From NCBI RefSeq assembly GCF_003367175.1, contig NZ_QRGA01000021.1, forward strand, positions 1 through 64,000: a DNA stretch of 64,000 nt, written 5' to 3'. This document shows positions 54,164 to 61,322 of this stretch, piece by piece. The position numbers and the translations under genes are program-made. Within the stretch, counting starts at the first letter, position 1. Every line of letters begins with the position of its first letter. This DNA is from Trinickia dinghuensis. GTDB lineage: Bacteria; Pseudomonadota; Gammaproteobacteria; Burkholderiales; Burkholderiaceae. The notes under the pieces were generated by a model. It was given only the letters and a program-made list of their open reading frames with translations. It was not told the DNA's origin and did not search any database.

Positions 54164-54383
54164 ATACGGCGCGGCGCTAGGCCCGCGCTGTGTAGTTGCA
54201 CGGGTGGTACGGCTCGCGGCCGTGCGCTATGATGCCGCCACCGTACGAATTGCAAAGCGCGCTCCGGCGCGCTTTTGTCTATGCACCGTCCCGCAGCTGG
54301 ACCGCCGGGCATAGACCTTTGATGAGGAGGTCTTCTTTGGTTCTCGATTCTTTCGACATGCGCGCGCCGCGCGCCGCCGAGCA

Positions 54384-55466
54384 ATGAGCATCGGGCCCGT
54401 GGGCGTCACGCGCCGCGCGACGATCAGCGACGTCGCACGCGAGGCCGGCACCGGCAAGACCAGCGTTTCGCGCTACCTGAACGGCGAGACGAACGTCTTG
54501 TCGTCGGATCTGCGCGCGCGCATCGAAGCGGCGATCAAGCGGCTCGACTACCGGCCCAATCAAATGGCTCGCGGTTTGAAGCGCGGGCGCAACCGGCTCG
54601 TCGGGCTGCTCGTTGCCGATATCACGAACCCCTATACCGTCGGCGTACTGCGCGGTGCCGAGGAGGCGTGCCATGTGCTCGGCTTGATGCCGCTCGTTTG
54701 CAACGCGGCGGGCGAAGTCGAGATGGAGCGGCGCTACTTGCAGTTGATGACGACCTATCGCGTCGAAGGGGTCATCGTCAACGCGCTCGGGGTCAAGGAA
54801 GAGACGCTGCGGCCCGTGGGCGAGGGCGGCACGCCGGCCGTGCTCGTCGACCGTACGATCGATGGGCTCTTGGCCGATATGGTCGGGCTCGACAACGGCA
54901 ACGCTGTCGCGCTCGGCATGCGCCATCTGCTCGATGAGGGATTCGAGGATATTCGCTTCGTCGTTCAGCCGTACGAGCGCATCAGTTCCCGGCGTCTGCG
55001 CGAGGCCGCGTTCAGAAGCACGCTCGAACAAGCGCAGCGTGAGCGCGATCCCGGTGCCGCGCCGCTGCGAGGCGAAACGATGGTCCTCGATTTGAGCGAC
55101 GACGAAGCGGTTGCCCAAGCGCACGAGGCGGTGGACCGGCACTTGGAAGCGGCATCGAAGGCTGGTGGACGGCGCGTGGCATACTTTGCGGCGAACGGCC
55201 CCGTGGCGCTGTCGCTGGCATTGCACTTGCACGCCCGCTACGGGTCGCGCTGGCAGGAACGCGTGGCGCTGTTGTCGATCGACGATTCCGAATGGGCGGA
55301 GTTGATCGGCGTGACGGCGATTCGCCAGCCCACGTTCGAGATCGGCTATCGCGCCGTGGAGTTCTTGCACGAGCGCATCGAAGGCGCGGTGGTGCCGGCC
55401 CGGGAAGCGATGCTGCCCGGTGAACTCGTCATCCGCCGCTCGACTGTCCGGCAGAACGAAAACTGA
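54384..55466 (+). CDS. ptxS: LacI-family regulator of 2-ketogluconate genes
   Basis: A 360-aa LacI/GalR repressor. The HTH is ATISDVAREAGTGKTSVSRY, then the hinge helix YRPNQMARGLKRGRNRLVGL. The C-terminal sugar-binding domain begins LVADITNPYTVGVLRGAEEA. Position at the end of the kgu cluster and the PtxS-like palindrome at kguE support identification as PtxS, which binds 2-ketogluconate. A 220-bp gap precedes it, and a TATGAT element near 54,229 may be the -10 of its own promoter. Confidence 0.87.
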   Translation: MSIGPVGVTRRATISDVAREAGTGKTSVSRYLNGETNVLSSDLRARIEAAIKRLDYRPNQMARGLKRGRNRLVGLLVADITNPYTVGVLRGAEEACHVLGLMPLVCNAAGEVEMERRYLQLMTTYRVEGVIVNALGVKEETLRPVGEGGTPAVLVDRTIDGLLADMVGLDNGNAVALGMRHLLDEGFEDIRFVVQPYERISSRRLREAAFRSTLEQAQRERDPGAAPLRGETMVLDLSDDEAVAQAHEAVDRHLEAASKAGGRRVAYFAANGPVALSLALHLHARYGSRWQERVALLSIDDSEWAELIGVTAIRQPTFEIGYRAVEFLHERIEGAVVPAREAMLPGELVIRRSTVRQNEN

Positions 55467-55580
55467 TCTGATCCGATTGGCGCGCGGCCAACGCCGATCG
55501 CATGCACGAAGCTAAGCCGAGCCAAGCGCTCCGAAACAAAACAAAACGCGGCCCCGCACGATACCGCATTGAGCCTCACG

Positions 55581-55946
55581 ATGGAACTTTACCGATTCGA
55601 ATGCCCGAGCGCCGACATCGAAGCGCTTGCCCAAGTGGTCAGCGATCTGTTTCCCGAACAGACGGTGTTCGTGGAGCGTGCGGGCGACGACGGCACGCCT
55701 TACTTCGACGTGCAGTGGGTGGCGATGCGATTCGGATCGACCGCGCGCCGCATGACTTTGACCGTCAAGTTCGCGGCGCCCGCATTCGCGCGCTATCGCG
55801 CGCTGCCGCTGCGCTTGCGGGCACGCGGTTATGCGGTGCTGCGCGCTTATGTCGAGGCGGAAATCGGTTCTTTGGAGGAGCAATACGCGGAAGGGATACC
55901 CGTGCCGCGTGAGGTGACGATCGAACTCGGCGACGAATTCGCGTAG
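55581..55946 (+). CDS. DUF3022 domain-containing protein
   Basis: A 121-aa soluble protein. The sequence around FVERAGDDGTPYFDVQWVAM, then YRALPLRLRARGYAVLRAYV fits DUF3022, a small family restricted to Burkholderiales in my recollection. Function is unknown. ATG 55,581 was chosen, though TTG 55,569 adds four residues. No clear ribosome site is visible for either. Confidence 0.7.
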   Translation: MELYRFECPSADIEALAQVVSDLFPEQTVFVERAGDDGTPYFDVQWVAMRFGSTARRMTLTVKFAAPAFARYRALPLRLRARGYAVLRAYVEAEIGSLEEQYAEGIPVPREVTIELGDEFA

Positions 55947-56049
55947 GGCACGTTAGGGGGAGGCTGGGTTGGAAGCACCGGTACTTCAACGCTGCGATGC
56001 TGGATTGCTTCAGTGCTTCAGTGCTTCGCCGCAGCTAAGACATGATCGC

Positions 56050-56499
56050 TCAGGCCGGCTCCGCTGCCCGATAAACCTGCGCAAATCGATCGGCGCGCAC
56101 GACGCCGTAATCGCCGGGCGCGTACTGCAGCACCCAATCGCCGGCGGTGCCGGTCAGAATGTCCCCGGCCGCGCGGCGCGCCATGGAGAACGGTGCGTCC
56201 ATGCGCTTGGCGAGCACGACGGCGGGCCGATTCCGATAACGGCCCGCTGTGCCATGTTCAAGTGCGCTTTCGGCCGGTACGTATTTTTCGTCGAACCGCG
56301 CGCGCTCGACGACCCAGCGTGCGCCGCCCGTGCCGGTGATGAGTGCATCGCCGAGCCCGTAGCGATTCGCGCCTTCCAGGCTCATCAATTCGCCGCTTAC
56401 CTGCGCAAATTCGACGACGACCACTTCGTCTTTCACATAGCGTCCCGCGGCGGGATCGTCGCGCAGGTCGATGTCTTTCAATTCGATCATGTCGATCAT
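56050..56499 (-). CDS. PGDYG-type protein (149 aa)
   Basis: The C-terminal WVLQYAPGDYGVVRADRFAQ contains the PGDYG signature of a small bacterial family of unknown function. Upstream parts include YVKDEVVVVEFAQVSGELMS and RARFDEKYVPAESALEHGTA. The fold appears beta-rich, soluble and cytosolic. ATG 56,490 is an alternative start three residues in. It is the last gene of a minus-strand stretch and is not linked to an obvious pathway. Confidence 0.65.
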   Translation of the reverse strand: MIDMIELKDIDLRDDPAAGRYVKDEVVVVEFAQVSGELMSLEGANRYGLGDALITGTGGARWVVERARFDEKYVPAESALEHGTAGRYRNRPAVVLAKRMDAPFSMARRAAGDILTGTAGDWVLQYAPGDYGVVRADRFAQVYRAAEPA

Positions 56500-56609
56500 G
56501 TGGGAAAGCCAAACGTCAGAAAGGCGTGAGCGTAGCGGGAAACCGCGCGACGCGCACGCCTTTCGTTCTGCTGACGGTCGTTCGACAAACTGAACCCAAC
56601 TCCGCCTGA

Positions 56610-56636
56610 CTCGGCTGAGCTCGGCTGAGCTCGGCT
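56610..56636. repeat. Short tandem direct repeat
   Basis: CTCGGCTGAG occurs at 56,610-56,619 and 56,620-56,629, followed by a partial third copy CTCGGCT. The tract lies between the PGDYG-type and Spy-like genes. CAGCTTAGCTCGG about 10 bp further right is a related variant, so the block may form slipped hairpins. Confidence 0.6.
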
Positions 56637-56683
56637 TCTTTCAGCTTAGCTCGGCAGGACAATATGCCGAGCGGCGAGGGCGA

Positions 56684-57181
56684 TCAGTCCTTCGCGGGAG
56701 CGGCGGCCTTGCCGCCGCGGCCCTTGCGCTCGTGATGCTCGCCCGTCTGCCGGAACGTCGTGTCGGCCACCTTCTTTTGCTCGGGCGAGAAGCTGTTGTA
56801 GAGCGGATCGAACGCGTCGACGAGCTGCTTCATGTCGTCGGCGTGCGCTTGGGCGATCTCGGCGTACTGCCGCATGTTGTCGACCGCCGATTGCGTTTGC
56901 TCGGCCTGCGTGCGCTGGCGGAAGAGCCGGCCCATGTTCTGGGCGTTCGTGCGCATCACCTCGGCGAACGTCTTCCATTGCGGCTCTTGCGCCGCCGTGA
57001 TCTTCAACTGCGAATGCAAATACGCGATCCGCTCTTCGACGCGTGCTTCGCGCTTGGCCGCGTGAGCTTCGGCCGGCGCGCTGGCGGCCGGCATGCTCGA
57101 AGCCGCTTCCGGCGCCGACGCTTGCGCGAATGCGCCGCTCGTGGCGAGTGCGCACGCGAGAATGACGATTGTTCGTTTCAT
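56684..57181 (-). CDS. Spy/CpxP-like periplasmic protein (LTXXQ-type)
   Basis: A 165-aa exported protein with signal peptide MKRTIVILACALATSGAFAQ (cut after AFA). The mature protein is helical, with ITAAQEPQWKTFAEVMRTNA and FSPEQKKVADTTFRQTGEHH matching the two LTxxQ-like motifs of Spy/CpxP family chaperones. These act in the periplasm under envelope stress. GGAGG precedes ATG by 5 nt. A basic Gly-rich tail (HERKGRGGKAAAPAKD) is unusual. Confidence 0.85.
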   Translation of the reverse strand: MKRTIVILACALATSGAFAQASAPEAASSMPAASAPAEAHAAKREARVEERIAYLHSQLKITAAQEPQWKTFAEVMRTNAQNMGRLFRQRTQAEQTQSAVDNMRQYAEIAQAHADDMKQLVDAFDPLYNSFSPEQKKVADTTFRQTGEHHERKGRGGKAAAPAKD

Positions 57182-57446
57182 CGAACCTCCTGCAGTCGTG
57201 TGGACGAAGTCGAAACCGACGCAATGGCGCCGGCTCGTTGGACCCTGCATGCTTGGCGCATGTTCATTGACCCGGCGCTAGTTTAACCAGGCAATGGCGC
57301 CATCTTCCCATAGTGAGACATACGCTTACATCTGAAACCGATCTGTTGTGCTCGCGCGGCCCTGCGCGCGGTTTTGCCGAGTGTATTACAGTGGCAACCT
57401 CGCATGCGTAATGGTTAAGCGAAGTGAGCAAATCCTAGGAGTCATG

Positions 57447-58379
57447 ATGCGGATTCTGGTCGTGGGTGCCGGCGCGGTCGGCGGATATTTCGGCGGGCGG
57501 ATGGCGTTGGCCGGACAGGACGTCACGTTTCTCGTGCGCGAGGCACGGGCCAAGGCGTTGGCCGCGAACGGCCTCGTCATCAAGAGCCCGAAGGGCGATG
57601 CGAAGCTGTCGGACGTCAAGACGGTGCTGACGTCGCAAATTGACGGACCGTACGATCTCGTGCTGCTCAGCTGCAAGGCTTACGATCTCGAAAGCGCGAT
57701 GGATTCGTTCGCGCCGGCCGTCGGCCCTTCGACGGCGATCCTGCCGATGCTCAACGGGATGCGGCATCTCGACGTGCTGCGCGCGCGGTTCGGCAACGCG
57801 AGCGTGCTGGGCGGCGTAGCGCTGATCGCGGCGACGCTCGATGCTTCGCGCGCGATTGTCCAGATGACTGAGATGCATGCAATCGTGTTCGGCGAACTCG
57901 ACGGCGCGAAGAGCGCACGTGTCGACGCGATCGCGGCGGCGTTGCGCACGGGCGGTTTCGACGTCGATGCGGTAGATGTCATCGTCCAGCAGATGTGGGA
58001 GAAATGGGTATTTCTCGCGACGTTGGCCGGCGGCACGTGTCTGTTCCGGGCGAGCATCGGCAACATTCTCGCCGCGCCGGGCGGCGAAGCGGCGCTGCGG
58101 GCGCTGTTCGACGAATGCGGTGCCGTCGCCGCGGCAAACGGACATGCCATGCGCGCGCAGTTCGCCGAGCGTTCGCGGGCGATGCTGTTCGCGCAGGGTT
58201 CGTCGCTGACGGCGTCGATGCTGCGCGATATCGAGAACGGGCTGCGCACCGAGGGCGATCATGTGCTCGGCGATCTGCTGGCCCGCCGCAAAGCCGAGCG
58301 GCCGGCCGGCTCGGGGCCGACGATGCTCGAGGCAGCCTACGCCCACGTGAAAGCCTATGAAGCCCGGCATGGGCGATAA
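57447..58379 (+). CDS. panE: 2-dehydropantoate 2-reductase (PanE/ApbA family)
   Basis: A 310-aa ketopantoate-reductase-type protein. The Rossmann start is MRILVVGAGAVGGYFGGRMA. The substrate/catalytic region contains LLSCKAYDLESA with the conserved Lys, and the C-terminal helical domain includes MWEKWVFLATLAGGTCLFRA. It would reduce ketopantoate to pantoate with NADPH in pantothenate synthesis, though many paralogues of this family have other 2-keto substrates. ATG 57,447 lies 5 nt after AGGAG, and the immediately preceding ATG 57,444 is too close to it. Confidence 0.87.
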   Translation: MRILVVGAGAVGGYFGGRMALAGQDVTFLVREARAKALAANGLVIKSPKGDAKLSDVKTVLTSQIDGPYDLVLLSCKAYDLESAMDSFAPAVGPSTAILPMLNGMRHLDVLRARFGNASVLGGVALIAATLDASRAIVQMTEMHAIVFGELDGAKSARVDAIAAALRTGGFDVDAVDVIVQQMWEKWVFLATLAGGTCLFRASIGNILAAPGGEAALRALFDECGAVAAANGHAMRAQFAERSRAMLFAQGSSLTASMLRDIENGLRTEGDHVLGDLLARRKAERPAGSGPTMLEAAYAHVKAYEARHGR

Positions 58380-58425
58380 TCGGCGACCTTAGCTTTCGTC
58401 CACGCCAACCGATTCGAACATACCG

Positions 58426-58890
58426 ATGAGACCTCCGCGCCTCGACCAGCTCGACGACCTCGACCGCAACCTCCTGACGCTCTTGCAGGAGAACGCGCGC
58501 GAGAGCGTCGCGAACTTGGCTCGCCGGCTGGATGTCGCGCGCACGACGGTATTGGCCCGCATCGAGCGGCTGGAGCGAATGCAGGTTATCGCCGGCTATG
58601 GCGTGCGGCTCGGTCAAGACGTTCTCGATGCGAGCATCAATGCTTATGTCGGCATCATCCTCGCGCCGAAATTCGGCCCGAGCGCGCTCAAGCGGCTCGA
58701 GAAGATGCCCGAGGTGCAGTTGCTGTGCGCAGTTAGCGGCGAGTACGACTACGTGGCCTGGCTGCGCGCGGCCTCGCCCGACCGGCTCAACGAACTGCTC
58801 GACCAGATCGGCCAGCTCGAGGGCGTCGAGCGCACGACCACCTCCATTATCCTTGCCCGCAAGATCGACCGCGCTGCTTCCGGCGGTTGA
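58426..58890 (+). CDS. Lrp/AsnC family transcriptional regulator
   Basis: A 154-aa Lrp-type regulator with N-terminal HTH (DLDRNLLTLLQENARESVAN and RRLDVARTTVLARIERLER) and C-terminal RAM ligand domain (ASINAYVGIILAPKFGPSAL). It lies just upstream of a saccharopine dehydrogenase-like gene with an inverted repeat between them. A role in amino-acid-responsive control of that gene is likely but not proven. The ribosome binding site is weak. Confidence 0.9.
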   Translation: MRPPRLDQLDDLDRNLLTLLQENARESVANLARRLDVARTTVLARIERLERMQVIAGYGVRLGQDVLDASINAYVGIILAPKFGPSALKRLEKMPEVQLLCAVSGEYDYVAWLRAASPDRLNELLDQIGQLEGVERTTTSIILARKIDRAASGG

Positions 58891-58945
58891 GTTTTTGCAG
58901 GGATAAAGGCCCATGCGGCCGGCTCCTAGGCTGAGTAAAGACCGT

Positions 58946-58987
58946 TTTTCGACGAAACGTAGCGTTTGATCGACATTTCGTCGAAAA
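58946..58987. promoter_or_regulatory. Inverted repeat upstream of the saccharopine dehydrogenase-like gene
   Basis: TTTTCGACGAAA at 58,946-58,957 and TTTCGTCGAAAA at 58,976-58,987 are perfect 12-bp arms separated by 18 bp. A related half copy CGTCGAAAC follows near 58,992-59,000. The arms are themselves near-palindromic, as in multi-site Lrp operators. A hairpin in the leader RNA is an alternative. Confidence 0.6.
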
Positions 58988-59133
58988 CTCACGTCGAAAC
59001 GCAGCACTTTGCGTCTATTTTCCGTTTTCACCTCTTTCTACACTGTTTCGAACGCGACGACGCGCGCTTTATTGCGCGGCACGGCGCGCATAGCGATCAC
59101 AAAAACTCGAAACATGAAACGAAGGAGAAGCGC

Positions 59134-60231
59134 ATGAAAGTAGCCATCGTCGGTGCAGGGCTGATCGGCCACACCATCGCCCATATGCTGCGTGAGACCG
59201 GCGACTACGAAGTCGTGGCGTTCGATCGCGATACCCACGCACTCGAGAAGCTGGCCCGCGAGGGGATTGCGACCGAGCGAGTCGACTCGGCCGATTCGAA
59301 TGCGATTCGGGCTGCGGTTCAAGGTTTCGACGCGCTGGTCAATGCGCTGCCGTACTACCTCGCCGTGAACGTCGCCGCGGCGGCCAAGGCGGCCGGCGTC
59401 CATTACTTCGATCTGACAGAAGACGTGCGTGCCACGCACGCGATCCGTTCGCTCGCCGACGGCGCCTCGCACGCCTTCATGCCGCAGTGCGGCTTGGCAC
59501 CTGGGTTCATCGGCATCGCCGCGCACGAACTGGCGAACCGCTTTTCGGAAATCCGCGAAGTGAAGATGCGCGTGGGCGCGCTGCCGGAATTCCCGACGAA
59601 CGCTTTGAAGTACAACCTGACCTGGAGCGTCGACGGGCTCATCAACGAGTACTGCCAACCTTGCGAAGCGATTCGCGAGACACGCACGCAGTGGGTTCAG
59701 CCGCTCGAAGGGCTCGAGCATTTCTCGCTCGACGGCACCGAGTACGAAGCGTTCAACACGTCGGGCGGCCTGGGCACGCTCTGCGAAACGTTGGCGAACC
59801 GCGTCGAATCGCTCGATTACAAGTCGGTGCGTTATCCGGGCCATCGGGATCTGGTCAAGTTCCTGCTCGAGGATTTGCGCCTGGCCAGCGATCGCGACAC
59901 GCTCAAGACGATCATGCGCCGCGCCGTGCCGTCCACTTCGCAAGACGTCGTGCTGATCTTCGTTACCGTGACGGGCATGCGCGACGGACAGCTCGTGCAA
60001 GACGTCTTCACGCGCAAGATCTTCGCGAAGACGGTCTGCGGCGTGCCGATGAGCGCGATTCAAATTACGACTGCCGGCGCGATGTGCGCCGTGCTCGACT
60101 TGTTCCGCGAAGGCAAGCTGCCGCAAAGCGGATTCGTGCGGCAAGAGCAGGTTTCGCTGCGCGATTTCCTCGCGAATCGCTTCGGCAAGCTGTACGAAGG
60201 CGCGACCCTCGACACGATGGTCACGGCTTAA
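59134..60231 (+). CDS. Saccharopine dehydrogenase-like protein
   Basis: A 365-aa Rossmann-fold oxidoreductase beginning MKVAIVGAGLIGHTIAHMLR. It contains FDALVNALPYYLAVNVAAAA and FMPQCGLAPGFIGIAAHELA, hallmarks of the saccharopine dehydrogenase / lysine 6-dehydrogenase family. It is likely involved in lysine or related amino-acid breakdown. The family also includes carboxynorspermidine and other dehydrogenases, so the substrate is open. AAGGAGAAGCGC before ATG 59,134 decides the start. The long leader (240 bp) holds the inverted repeat and probably the promoter. Confidence 0.87.
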   Translation: MKVAIVGAGLIGHTIAHMLRETGDYEVVAFDRDTHALEKLAREGIATERVDSADSNAIRAAVQGFDALVNALPYYLAVNVAAAAKAAGVHYFDLTEDVRATHAIRSLADGASHAFMPQCGLAPGFIGIAAHELANRFSEIREVKMRVGALPEFPTNALKYNLTWSVDGLINEYCQPCEAIRETRTQWVQPLEGLEHFSLDGTEYEAFNTSGGLGTLCETLANRVESLDYKSVRYPGHRDLVKFLLEDLRLASDRDTLKTIMRRAVPSTSQDVVLIFVTVTGMRDGQLVQDVFTRKIFAKTVCGVPMSAIQITTAGAMCAVLDLFREGKLPQSGFVRQEQVSLRDFLANRFGKLYEGATLDTMVTA

Positions 60232-60524
60232 TCAAGGCGGCGGCTTAAAAGCAGCGGCTGTTTTGAATAGGGAAGACGAATGCCCGCCCGGCGCGATGCC
60301 GGAGCGTGGCGACCTGAGAGAGGCGGTGCGATATCGCGCGCCGCCGTACCGATGAAGCGGCACAGCAGGGCCTCGAGAACGCCGCTCTAAGAAGAGGGAA
60401 GCCACGCATGCGCGAGCGTGCGTGGCGAACCTCCTCGCGGTTCTTGGATAGCGCCCAAGCCGTAGCGATGAGGTCGCGGTCGATTCCGTTTGGCGCTTCA
60501 CGCTTAGCGCTCAACCCTCAGCGC

Positions 60525-61118
60525 TCAGCTATTCGCCACCGGTTTCAACACGTTGCGCACGAGCGCGTCGAATTCGGCCGCCGTCGGTGCCGTGTTGTCG
60601 AACATGATGAGCCCCTCTCGCGCTGCGCCGCTCGGAACGAAACGGCGCTGCCGATATTCGTCCCAATGAGAGAGCTTGTAGGCGTCGTTGGGGTTGTGGC
60701 GCGCGACGATGCGCGCGTGCGCCGTCTCCTCGGACGTATAGACCCAGACAATGCGGATCGAGACGTCCGGGCCCACGCCGAGCCAGTGGCGATCGAACAG
60801 TTTGCGCTCCCGCACCTCGCGCGACAGCGGACCGACGACGATGACACCGACGCCCAGCTCCAAGTTCTCGCGGGTCGTATCGATCAGGCCTTGGTATTCC
60901 GGGTCGCGCAGATGCTGGAGGTAGAGCGGGCTGTCGCGGTCGTTCGGATCGCCGGTCAGCGCACCCATCGCCGCCGCGCTGTAGCGCCCGTAAAGCGTGT
61001 CCTTGTCGAGCAGGCAAAAGGCGCCGCCGGTCTCGCGCATGAGCGGGGCGACGAGGCGTTTCGCAATAGTCGTCTTGCCGGTGCCGGCATGGCCGCAGAT
61101 GAATACCAGGTGAGTCAC
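60525..61118 (-). CDS. P-loop ATPase/kinase-like protein (AAA_33 type)
   Basis: A 197-aa P-loop protein. GTG start at 61,118 gives MTHLVFICGHAGTGKTTIAK, with Walker A GHAGTGKT. The remainder, with LLDKDTLYGRYSAAAMGALT and VSIRIVWVYTSEETAHARIV, fits small nucleotide kinases or zeta-toxin/AAA_33-like phosphotransferases. The substrate is unknown. AGGAA lies about 9 nt upstream. The upstream in-frame ATG at 61,157 is less likely. Confidence 0.8.
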   Translation of the reverse strand: MTHLVFICGHAGTGKTTIAKRLVAPLMRETGGAFCLLDKDTLYGRYSAAAMGALTGDPNDRDSPLYLQHLRDPEYQGLIDTTRENLELGVGVIVVGPLSREVRERKLFDRHWLGVGPDVSIRIVWVYTSEETAHARIVARHNPNDAYKLSHWDEYRQRRFVPSGAAREGLIMFDNTAPTAAEFDALVRNVLKPVANS

Positions 61119-61322
61119 GAACCGGGTTCCTTGCAAAGAAAGAAGGTGGCGTCGCACGGCGCCTTGGCTGCCATGCGGCCATCTTAACAGTCCACGGCGT
61201 TGGCCGAACTTGCGCCGGCTCGCAAGCGCGGCTTAGGACGCGACGCTGATGACGCGAAGCCGGCGTTTGGGACCCGTTGAGCGTGAAGTCATGACGAGCC
61301 TGAACGCGCGACGTTCGAGCGT

